This document shows, in pieces, positions 28,975-35,761 of a stretch of 53,209 nucleotides of DNA. The stretch is from Fidelibacterota bacterium SCGC AAA003-L08 (GTDB taxonomy: Bacteria; Fidelibacterota; Marinisomatia; SCGC-AAA003-L08; D37C17), in contig ASPJ01000004.1 in NCBI GenBank assembly GCA_000405805.1, positions 1 through 53,209 of the forward strand. Reading direction: 5' to 3'. The stretch's first letter is position 1. Each line of letters starts with the position of its first letter. A program made the translations under genes and the position numbers. The notes under the pieces are model-generated. The model searched no databases. It was not told the origin of the DNA and saw only the letters and a list, made by a program, of their open reading frames with translations.

Positions 28975-29840
28975 AACACTATATTACTATACTAAAACCA
29001 CGATTATCATTACTTGTTCTTGTCACAACATATTTAGGTTTCTACCTGGGCATTAGAAGCCAAAGTCATTATGTGTTTACTAATATAGAGATAATCAGAT
29101 TATCTTATCTACTTTTAGGTACATTCCTGACATCAAGTGGATCAATAGTACTTAACCAAGTTATTGAACGAGAACATGATGCTAAAATGAATAGGACAAA
29201 GAATCGTCCTATACCAACTGGGAAAATAGCATGGGATACTGCTGCTATATATGGATGTGGATTAATTATATTTGGGATTATAATATTATATATGAGAACT
29301 AATTTACTTGCCACATCACTGTCGATTATTACAATATTATTATATTTATGTATATATACTCCTATGAAGCGATTTTCCACTTTAAATACAATCATAGGAT
29401 CAATCCCTGGAGCTATTCCTCCAATGGGAGGATGGGTTGCGGCAACTGGGAATTTATCTGAAGGTTCATGGTTGCTTTTTGGAATTTTATTTTGTTGGCA
29501 GATGCCACATTTTATGGCAATTGCTATTTTATATGCTAAAGATTATAAAGATGGTGGTTTTAAAATGCTTCCCTCTGAATATCCTGGCTCCAAGCATACT
29601 AATTATCATATATTATTTTTTTCAATTGCTCTTATAGGTACAAGTATTGGTTTATTTATACTTCAATTAGCTGGAGAACTGTATGCGGCTGGAGCTGCTA
29701 TCATTGGAATGTGGTTCTTGTGGGTTGCGTTAAAAGTATTCTATAATATAAACGATAAAAATGCAAAACAACTCTTGTATGCATCCTTTATATATCTTCC
29801 TGTATTATTATTATTAATTATCTTAGATAAAGCTCTTTAA
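28971..29840 (+). CDS. ctaB: Protoheme IX farnesyltransferase (heme O synthase), CtaB/CyoE
   Basis: 289 codons with about nine membrane helices. The UbiA-family first Asp-rich motif reads NQVIEREHDAKMNRTKNRP, the form specific to heme farnesyltransferases. The second conserved region is YTPMKRFSTLNTIIGSIPGAIPP cut by family-typical residues, and FCWQMPHFMAIAILYAKDY follows. It attaches a farnesyl group to protoheme, giving heme O, the substrate of ctaA just upstream (4-bp ATGA overlap). No oxidase subunit gene is present in the window. The stop overlaps the stop of the convergent peptidase gene on the other strand within TTAA, so no intergenic terminator separates them. Confidence 0.94.
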   Translation: MKHYITILKPRLSLLVLVTTYLGFYLGIRSQSHYVFTNIEIIRLSYLLLGTFLTSSGSIVLNQVIEREHDAKMNRTKNRPIPTGKIAWDTAAIYGCGLIIFGIIILYMRTNLLATSLSIITILLYLCIYTPMKRFSTLNTIIGSIPGAIPPMGGWVAATGNLSEGSWLLFGILFCWQMPHFMAIAILYAKDYKDGGFKMLPSEYPGSKHTNYHILFFSIALIGTSIGLFILQLAGELYAAGAAIIGMWFLWVALKVFYNINDKNAKQLLYASFIYLPVLLLLIILDKAL

Positions 29841-30541
29841 GAAATATCGATTGAAGAAAGCTCATCTTCAACAATTTTATTATTAGTTTTTTTTATCAGG
29901 TATGATTTAGAATCCTTATAAAAAGAAATAGTAGCTTTTAATTGACCATTATCAAAGTGAATTGCAGATCCATCTTCAGAGGCATAACAGTCAGATATAG
30001 TATCATTTTCTATCAGTTTATGTACTATAGGTCTTCTATCAGCTTCAGAATCATAATGGGGGCAGCAGGTTCCAGGTAATAGGGATAAACAATCCATAAT
30101 GTTTAAATTACTTGCCCAAGAATCTGTAATCCCTTTTTCAAACCAACATATAGCACCCGCGCTTACTCCACAAAGAACAGCACCTCTAGAGTATGCTTTA
30201 TGTAATAATTTATCTAATTTCCATTCTTTCCAAACGGCAATCATACTTTTAGTATTTCCACCTCCAACATAGATGATATCCTGTTTGTTGATAAGGGAAT
30301 CAAGTCGTGGAGTTCTTTGGAAGAAATTAAGTACAGATAGGGAAGTATTAAATTGTCCAAAGGCCTTATAGAAGTTTACTGTATAGCCTTTATCTTCAGC
30401 GCTTGCAGTAGGAATAAATAAGATATTTGGTTTTGAAGTGTTTGATTGATTAACTATATATTCTTCAATGGTTGGTTTATTAGGATTCCTCCCAAAACCA
30501 CCACCACCAATAGATATGATTTGTCCTTTATTGTTTTCCAT
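29837..30541 (-). CDS. Peptidase E-like S51 family protein (type 1 glutamine amidotransferase fold)
   Basis: 234 codons from ATG at 30541 (MENNKGQIISIGGGGFG). A longer frame starts at 30583, but its first 14 codons are the arms of a terminator hairpin, so the internal ATG is the better start. Signature strings are IIYVGGGNTKSM, LCGVSAGAICWFEKGITDSW with the nucleophile Ser, and CCPHYDSEADRRPIVHKL with the His expected near the active site. This is the peptidase E subgroup rather than true cyanophycinase. The family hydrolyses Asp-X dipeptides or related N-terminal Asp substrates, probably in the cytoplasm as no signal peptide is present. It converges with ctaB, the stop codons overlapping. 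Confidence 0.83.
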   Translation of the reverse strand: MENNKGQIISIGGGGFGRNPNKPTIEEYIVNQSNTSKPNILFIPTASAEDKGYTVNFYKAFGQFNTSLSVLNFFQRTPRLDSLINKQDIIYVGGGNTKSMIAVWKEWKLDKLLHKAYSRGAVLCGVSAGAICWFEKGITDSWASNLNIMDCLSLLPGTCCPHYDSEADRRPIVHKLIENDTISDCYASEDGSAIHFDNGQLKATISFYKDSKSYLIKKTNNKIVEDELSSIDIS

Positions 30542-30547
30542 GAAAAT

Positions 30548-30579
30548 TAAAAAGGCCCATAATAAAGTGAGCCTTTTTA
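30548..30579 (-). terminator. Rho-independent terminator after the PuuD-like gene
   Basis: AAAAAGGC at 30549-30556 pairs with GCCTTTTT at 30571-30578 around a 14-nt loop. On the minus strand it follows the PuuD-like stop by 8 bp and ends in TTTTT. The ATG of the peptidase gene comes 7 bp after the hairpin. Confidence 0.8.
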
Positions 30580-30586
30580 TCAAAGA

Positions 30587-31489
30587 TTAAAATCCTTTTA
30601 CTTTACCTGATTTTTTATAACATTGGAAAATAATATGCCATCCAAGTGCAATAATAATAAGTAGAACTCCATAGCCTTCATTACCAAGGCTATCAATATT
30701 GAATAGTGCTGTATGACCATTAATCATTGTCCATATTAAAGGTAAAGAGAGGTAAGTATTATGTTTTGATCGAAGACCAGCTAAGGCTACTAAATCCCCA
30801 TCTGGAGCTTTCCCCTCTTTAATAGCTGTAATTATTTTTTGTTGAGCAGGCCATATCCTAAACCAGACATTAAATGCCATAATTGTACCAAACATTGCAC
30901 CTATATGAATATTATAGGCTCTATAGCCAAAATCAGCCCAATTATCACAAGTCATAAAGCATCCAATGGCTGCAATAAGTAAGAAACTAATTATAGTGAT
31001 TAACCGAGTATTTTTAGCTAATGGACTTTTATATAAGAAATCATACAAGAAAACAGCCAAGAAGGGTATTAGCATTGCTATTAATGAATAATATTTTGGG
31101 CCTTCCCATTCGTCTCCGAATAAATCTGCTGGCATTGTACCCCCTATAGACATATAAAATACTAAGCCTAATAATGCAACTCCTGTGAACCATGTCCATG
31201 CAGCACCCCATCTAAACCAGTATAATGCTCGAGGCATTAATTCTGGAACGACTGCTTTTTTAGTATCGCCACTCATAGTTGCTGCAAAAGCACCATTGAC
31301 AAAATTGAAGAAGTATAATAATCCAATCCACATAATTCCTGCAAAGATATGCAACCATCGTATAATTTGTTCGGCCATCATATGACCTTGCATGTTACTT
31401 TCTTCAGTAGTCACTCCCGAAACATCTTCTGTGCAGAAACCTATGGTAGTTAAAATAATAAATGTACTTATATAGAAAAGATATCTCAT
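30587..31489 (-). CDS. PuuD-like (urate hydroxylase N-domain) integral membrane protein
   Basis: 300 codons. AAGGGA lies 9 nt before the ATG. The first 19 residues (MRYLFYISTFIILTTIGFC) are a signal peptide or signal anchor. About seven further helices follow. Recognisable strings of the DUF989/Urate_ox_N domain are WLHIFAGIMWIGLLYFFNF, YNIHIGAMFGTIMAFNVWFR, IWPAQQKII and SKHNTYLSLPLIWTMI. Conserved membrane-embedded His residues (WLHI, NIHIG, NGHTALF, GWHII) are candidate heme ligands. Full PuuD proteins carry a C-terminal cytochrome c domain; this one stops after the membrane domain and no CxxCH is present. No purine-degradation gene is nearby, so urate oxidation is not supported by context. 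A respiratory or heme-linked role is inference. Confidence 0.75.
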   Translation of the reverse strand: MRYLFYISTFIILTTIGFCTEDVSGVTTEESNMQGHMMAEQIIRWLHIFAGIMWIGLLYFFNFVNGAFAATMSGDTKKAVVPELMPRALYWFRWGAAWTWFTGVALLGLVFYMSIGGTMPADLFGDEWEGPKYYSLIAMLIPFLAVFLYDFLYKSPLAKNTRLITIISFLLIAAIGCFMTCDNWADFGYRAYNIHIGAMFGTIMAFNVWFRIWPAQQKIITAIKEGKAPDGDLVALAGLRSKHNTYLSLPLIWTMINGHTALFNIDSLGNEGYGVLLIIIALGWHIIFQCYKKSGKVKGF

Positions 31490-31519
31490 GTTAATGTCCC
31501 TTAATTAATTGAAAGATTG

Positions 31520-31537
31520 ATATATAAATTTATATAT
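31520..31537. repeat. Perfect 18-bp AT palindrome upstream of the PuuD-like gene
   Basis: ATATATAAATTTATATAT is its own reverse complement and ends about 30 bp before the PuuD-like ATG, in the only gap available for its promoter. Low complexity in AT-rich DNA limits its weight as an operator. Confidence 0.3.
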
Positions 31538-31634
31538 AAAACGATTGATTGAAAAGAATTACTTTGGATAAGATATAAGGAGGGAATCTAACACTGAAAG
31601 AACAATATCATTGTGTGTTATAATATTTACAGGA

Positions 31635-32930
31635 TCAATAATATGAGCGAGAATTGATTAGTTGAAAATACTGCCCTGGGAAATAATTATTAATATTATA
31701 TAAATCAAATTTATATTTATTTATTTCAATCAGAGAGTCATTTTGATTATTATTAATATATACATATACATGAGAGTTAACATCCCATATTTTATATAAT
31801 TGATTATTTCCTAAATATAAATCATCAATCTTAATTATTTGATAATCTGGGAATTCGGAAAATACTGAAAATTGGTCTGAGAATCTATCAATCCTCTCAA
31901 AAGACTCTCTAAGAGGTAATGATTCTGTATCTTCTAATAATAAATTCAATGAATCATTTAATGAAATAATGAAACTGACTGGCTCTTTATTCAATTCTTT
32001 GAATATTAAATTGATCACTTCGATTGTATCTTGTTTATCAATCCATACAGGTTCATCATTTTCAACCATATATATAGGCAATGAAATATTTAACATTTTT
32101 TCATGCATCTCATTAATCAAAGTAATATGATTTAATTTAAAAGCTATATCATGTTCATATTTCAGATAATTATTCATTATATATCTTTTGTTAATCTTGT
32201 TTTTATTTTCCATGTTATTTTGAATATAAATTTTTAATTTATCTAGACTCTTTTTTACTTCAGTAATTTTTAAATTTATTTCATTCAATCGCATAGGATC
32301 CAATTTAGTATCAATAGATAAATTATTTAATAAACTCTTGAAGTATTCAATTAGTACTATTGATTTTTCAATATCGTCTTTAGAATAATAAATTAGATTT
32401 TTTTCTACATTATGGATACACTTTGGCAGCAATTCTAATCTGGACAAAATATTTTCTGATTTTTTTCTGAAATCTATTGTTTGATTATGTATTATAAAGA
32501 AGAGTGAGTTATAAAGTCGCTCTATAGAATGAATAGGATTATAAGTATAATATTTGAAGTTATTGATATTTTTACTCGTTATATGTAAAAACTTTTCAGT
32601 TATTATATATTTTTCTAAGTAAGTATTATTAAGTTTGGTTTGATCTATCTGTGACAACTCTATAATAAATCTACTCAAATCAGCATTATATTCTTCAACT
32701 CCAACCAAGTCATACGTTTCAAGCTCATTATTATAATTTATTAAGTTATCTTTTGTTGCTACTGTAGGATTATATTTATAATACCAATCTACTAATGCTA
32801 TTTCTAACTGTTGAAATGATTTTTCTTCAGGAGAAGTCCAGATGTTTAGTGAACCATTGAACAAAAAATACAGAAGAACAAAGAAAGATAAATAAATGTA
32901 ATATCTTTTAAAAAATTTATTAAACTGCAT
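31635..32930 (-). CDS. Membrane-anchored DUF885-like protein, truncated and lacking the metal-binding motif
   Basis: 431 codons from ATG at 32930 (a TTG one codon earlier is possible), 3 bp after the nadK stop. Residues about 10-28 form a signal anchor (YIYLSFFVLLYFLFNG). The sequence LVDWYYKYNPTVATKDNLIN, the later YNPIHSIERLYNSL and NILSRLELLPKCI resemble the helical N-terminal part of DUF885 proteins, putative zinc carboxypeptidases. Those normally carry HExxPGHxxQ, then about 150 more residues. Here the equivalent place reads NNYFPGQYFQ and the protein ends eight residues later. The His and Glu ligands are absent and no frame-shifted remainder is found in the 145 bp downstream. It is therefore probably a non-catalytic or decayed relative. 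The relationship is judged by eye only. Confidence 0.5.
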   Translation of the reverse strand: MQFNKFFKRYYIYLSFFVLLYFLFNGSLNIWTSPEEKSFQQLEIALVDWYYKYNPTVATKDNLINYNNELETYDLVGVEEYNADLSRFIIELSQIDQTKLNNTYLEKYIITEKFLHITSKNINNFKYYTYNPIHSIERLYNSLFFIIHNQTIDFRKKSENILSRLELLPKCIHNVEKNLIYYSKDDIEKSIVLIEYFKSLLNNLSIDTKLDPMRLNEINLKITEVKKSLDKLKIYIQNNMENKNKINKRYIMNNYLKYEHDIAFKLNHITLINEMHEKMLNISLPIYMVENDEPVWIDKQDTIEVINLIFKELNKEPVSFIISLNDSLNLLLEDTESLPLRESFERIDRFSDQFSVFSEFPDYQIIKIDDLYLGNNQLYKIWDVNSHVYVYINNNQNDSLIEINKYKFDLYNINNYFPGQYFQLINSRSYY

Positions 32931-32933
32931 CAA

Positions 32934-33812
32934 TTATCTTAAATTTCCAGACCATCTCATCTTATTACGAAGTGTCTCAAAATAATTATAAGATGGTAAT
33001 ATAATAATTTTAATATTCTTTTTAGATTTTTTAATCTCTAATTTTGATGTATCACCTACTAAAAATCTCTGTTGACCATCTACAGTACATGATATCCCCT
33101 CATATAAATCGGGGAACTCTATAGAGATTGATTTTTCTCCACTTAAAACAATTGATCTTGCAGATAAGCTGTGAGGACAAATTGGTGTAATAATTATTGT
33201 ATTCATGGCTGGATGTATAATCGGTCCACCAGCTGACAAAGAATATGCAGTCGACCCTATAGAAGTAGAGATAATCATACCATCACTTTCATAAGTGTTC
33301 AAATAATCCTCATCAATACTAATTTTAGTTTTTAAAATTCTACCTGATTTTCCATGGTCTACAACAATATCATTAAGAGCAATATAATGTTCTGAATCGT
33401 TCTTTTCCTTTAAGGATAATTCTATTCTCATTCTATCTTCAATTTTATATTTTTTGTCTACTATATACTGCAAACTTTGATTTAAGTTCTCTTTTGAAAC
33501 TTCTGCTAAGAATCCTAATCCTCCTATATGAATCCCAAGGAGAGGAGTATCTGGATTTTCCATTCTTCTGGCTGTAGATAAAAAAGTCCCATCTCCACCA
33601 ATACAAAGAATAATATCAGATATATTCTCAAGCTCAGAGAATTCTATAATATCAAAGCTCCTAGCAATATCATCCTTATTAATATTATCAGTATTAAATA
33701 AATCTGATGATATAACACATCTAATATTCTTTTTAACTAAAAAATTATTTATATATGTAATAATATCAAGATATTCAGATTTCCTATAGTTCCCAGTGCA
33801 ACCTATAATCAT
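32934..33812 (-). CDS. nadK: NAD kinase
   Basis: 292 codons. The diagnostic GGDGT (LCIGGDGTFLSTARRM), the IHIGGLGFLAE loop, ALNDIVVDHG and DGMIISTSIGSTAYSLSAGG are all present, as is the late SARSIVLSGEKSISIE region. The enzyme phosphorylates NAD to NADP in the cytoplasm. It overlaps xseB by 4 bp (ATGA) and is followed after 3 bp by the DUF885-like gene, so xseA-xseB-nadK and the next gene form one transcription unit. Confidence 0.95.
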   Translation of the reverse strand: MIIGCTGNYRKSEYLDIITYINNFLVKKNIRCVISSDLFNTDNINKDDIARSFDIIEFSELENISDIILCIGGDGTFLSTARRMENPDTPLLGIHIGGLGFLAEVSKENLNQSLQYIVDKKYKIEDRMRIELSLKEKNDSEHYIALNDIVVDHGKSGRILKTKISIDEDYLNTYESDGMIISTSIGSTAYSLSAGGPIIHPAMNTIIITPICPHSLSARSIVLSGEKSISIEFPDLYEGISCTVDGQQRFLVGDTSKLEIKKSKKNIKIIILPSYNYFETLRNKMRWSGNLR

Positions 33813-34030
33813 ATTTCTAAATCCCCTTTTGATTTCTCATCATGTTCATTGATTATTTTAATTTTTTGCTCAGCTTTTTCTATTATATTCTTGCAATATT
33901 TACTTAATTTCATTCCCTCTTCATAGAGTTTAACCATCTGATCAATATCAATATCTGATGATTCTAATTGATTTAGAATATTTTCTAATTCTTCAAATGT
34001 TTGCTTTAAATTGATTTTATTTTTTATCAT
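33809..34030 (-). CDS. xseB: Exodeoxyribonuclease VII small subunit
   Basis: 73 codons, the family length. The helical hairpin signature is clear: FEELENILNQLESSDIDID, then MVKLYEEGMKLSKYCKNII and a charged tail. It binds the large subunit encoded immediately upstream, whose gene it overlaps by 14 bp, and the complex degrades single-stranded DNA. The short C-terminal tail after the second helix is lysine- and glutamate-rich. Confidence 0.93.
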   Translation of the reverse strand: MIKNKINLKQTFEELENILNQLESSDIDIDQMVKLYEEGMKLSKYCKNIIEKAEQKIKIINEHDEKSKGDLEI

Positions 34031-35258
34031 TATTATAAACTTTTGATTTTACTTGAGCTAAGACTAATCCATCAGAAAATTTTACATTAATCTTATCGTC
34101 TAAATTAATATCTTTAATTTTCTTTACTAATTCATTGTTTTTATCTAAAACAGCTGCAAAGCCTTTGTCTAGTATATTATAGGGATGATTAGAATAGAGT
34201 AATTTATCATAGTAAATCACCTTGTTATTCAAATTTTTATTAGTAATTCTATAAGTATCAATAATTTTCTCTCTAATATTCATTATTCTCATTTTATAGT
34301 TTTCAATTATTAATTTTGGATTAAAAGATTCTATCTTCATTGCTGAATCATTATACTTTCTTCTATATTCAGTTAAATTAATATTAACTTGATTTAACAT
34401 ATTATCTATAAGCAAATCTATGCTCAGGAGTGTATCTTTATCATCTGGTACACATAACTCTGCTGCAACAGATGGTGTTGATGCTCTCATATCTGAAACA
34501 AAATCAATAATTGTGAAATCAGTTTCATGACCAATTGCAGAAACAATAGGTATATTTAAATTAAATATTTTTCTAGCAAGCAACTCATCATTAAAACAAT
34601 TCAAATCTTCAAAAGAACCTCCTCCTCTAGCTATAATTATAATATCAATTTTATTATTCTCATTATAACCTATCAGTTTATCAATTGCATTTATGATCTG
34701 AGAAGAAGCACCTTCTCCTTGAACAGAAGATGGACTTACTATTAAATCAATATTTTGAGATCTTCTTTTGCAAACATTAATTATATCTTGAACAACTGAT
34801 CCATCCAAAGAAGTTACTAAGCCAATATTTAAAGGGTAATCAGGAATTTTCTTTTTACAATCATTTTGAAATAATCCCTCCGTTTGCAATTTTTTTTTAA
34901 GCTGTTCATACTTTTTATATACATTTCCTTTTTGATCAAACAGCTTAATAGATTGGACCGTTAATTGATATATACCCCTCGTTAGATATAATGTTGCATT
35001 CCCAATTAGTAATACCTTATCACCTTCTTTAAAATTAATATTATTTTTTTTATAAGAACTATTAAACATTACACAAGGGACAGAACTCATTTCATCTTTT
35101 AGCTTAAAATAAACGTGTCCTGAGGAATGCTTGTTTAATTCAATAATTTCTCCAATAACATTTAAATTTTGATATTGATTTTCTAGAGATGTTTTAACTT
35201 GGTTGTTTAATTGCGTTACAGTAAGGGGGGCAGTAGTAGTAATACTATTATTCATCAT
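34017..35258 (-). CDS. xseA: Exodeoxyribonuclease VII large subunit
   Basis: 413 codons. The N-terminal OB fold (about 12-110) contains VTQLNNQVKTSLENQYQNLN and HSSGHVYFKLKDEMSSVPCV. The catalytic domain has the family hallmark IIIARGGGSFEDLNCFNDE and IPIVSAIGHETDFTIIDFV followed by RASTPSVAAEL. A long coiled-coil follows, then a DKGFAAV-type C-terminal motif. The start is one of two adjacent ATGs at 35258/35255; no strong Shine-Dalgarno is visible. A very strong hairpin terminator ends about 5-10 bp upstream, so its own promoter is not obvious and readthrough may contribute. Confidence 0.95.
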   Translation of the reverse strand: MMNNSITTTAPLTVTQLNNQVKTSLENQYQNLNVIGEIIELNKHSSGHVYFKLKDEMSSVPCVMFNSSYKKNNINFKEGDKVLLIGNATLYLTRGIYQLTVQSIKLFDQKGNVYKKYEQLKKKLQTEGLFQNDCKKKIPDYPLNIGLVTSLDGSVVQDIINVCKRRSQNIDLIVSPSSVQGEGASSQIINAIDKLIGYNENNKIDIIIIARGGGSFEDLNCFNDELLARKIFNLNIPIVSAIGHETDFTIIDFVSDMRASTPSVAAELCVPDDKDTLLSIDLLIDNMLNQVNINLTEYRRKYNDSAMKIESFNPKLIIENYKMRIMNIREKIIDTYRITNKNLNNKVIYYDKLLYSNHPYNILDKGFAAVLDKNNELVKKIKDINLDDKINVKFSDGLVLAQVKSKVYNNDKK

Positions 35259-35262
35259 TGCA

Positions 35263-35309
35263 AGAAAAACAGCTTGATTTCTATATGAATATAGAAATCA
35301 AAAGCTGTT
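35263..35309 (-). terminator. Strong hairpin terminator between the COX24-like gene and xseA
   Basis: Arms 35268-35286 and 35289-35309 give about 19 base pairs with one 2-nt bulge (AACAGC/GCTGTT outer, GATTTCTATAT/ATATAGAAATC inner). On the minus strand it begins 2 bp after the mini-protein stop and ends in TTTTTC. Confidence 0.88.
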
Positions 35310-35311
35310 AA

Positions 35312-35407
35312 CTATGTATTTTTTTTCTTGTGTCGATTTGCTCTAAGACGTTTCTTTCTTTTATGATTATTCATCTTCTGTCTTTTTCGCTTTTTACCAC
35401 AGGGCAT
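35312..35407 (-). CDS. COX24/AURKAIP1-family ribosomal mini-protein
   Basis: 31 codons, MPCGKKRKRQKMNNHKRKKR then LRANRHKKKNT; 18 of 31 residues are Lys or Arg. AGGAG sits 7 nt before the ATG, one of the best ribosome-binding sites in the window. The pattern GKKRKRxKMxxHKRKKRLRxNRHKKK is the COX24/AURKAIP1 (mS38) domain found in very short Bacteroidetes and Chlorobi proteins; mitochondrial mS38 and mycobacterial bS22 are related small-subunit ribosomal proteins. A ribosomal role is therefore likely by family. It lies 9 bp after the HU gene and just before a strong terminator. Confidence 0.85.
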   Translation of the reverse strand: MPCGKKRKRQKMNNHKRKKRLRANRHKKKNT

Positions 35408-35416
35408 ATTTAACTC

Positions 35417-35710
35417 CTATTCTAAATCTTTCATTGATTCATCAACTTTATTTTTTAAAATTTTAGATACTTTAAATGACGGGATATATCTATCTTCTAA
35501 CTGCACCACTTCATTTGTAGAAGGATTTCTTGCTTCTCTGGCATTTCTTTTTTTAACTACAAAACTACCAAAACCCCTAATTTCTACTCTTTCTCCTTTT
35601 TCTAATGAGGAAATAATAGATTTAATAAAACCATCTAAAACAGTTTCTGTCTCAACTTTTGTTAGGCCAGTTGCATTAGAAACTAAATTTACTATGTCTG
35701 ATTTTGTCAT
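35417..35710 (-). CDS. HU/IHF-family DNA-binding protein
   Basis: 97 codons. The N-terminal helices are MTKSDIVNLVSNATGLTKVE and the beta arm starts with RVEIRGFGSFVVKKRNAREA, followed by RNPSTNE where the consensus is RNPxTGE. The C-terminal VSKILKNKVDESM helix is complete. These dimers bend DNA and organise the nucleoid. A 51-bp gap separates it from the transglycosylase gene upstream and may contain a promoter; the COX24-like gene follows after 9 bp. Paralogue identity (HU versus IHF-like) cannot be fixed from sequence alone. Confidence 0.92.
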   Translation of the reverse strand: MTKSDIVNLVSNATGLTKVETETVLDGFIKSIISSLEKGERVEIRGFGSFVVKKRNAREARNPSTNEVVQLEDRYIPSFKVSKILKNKVDESMKDLE

Positions 35711-35761
35711 AATTATTAGCTATAATATAATTTAAATTCAGGCAATAGAAATACTAACATT

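Noticed and set aside
28971..29840. CtaB as a homogentisate prenyltransferase, given the upstream homogentisate genes
   Set aside because: The NQVIEREHDAKMNRTKNRP motif is that of heme farnesyltransferase and ctaA is its partner.
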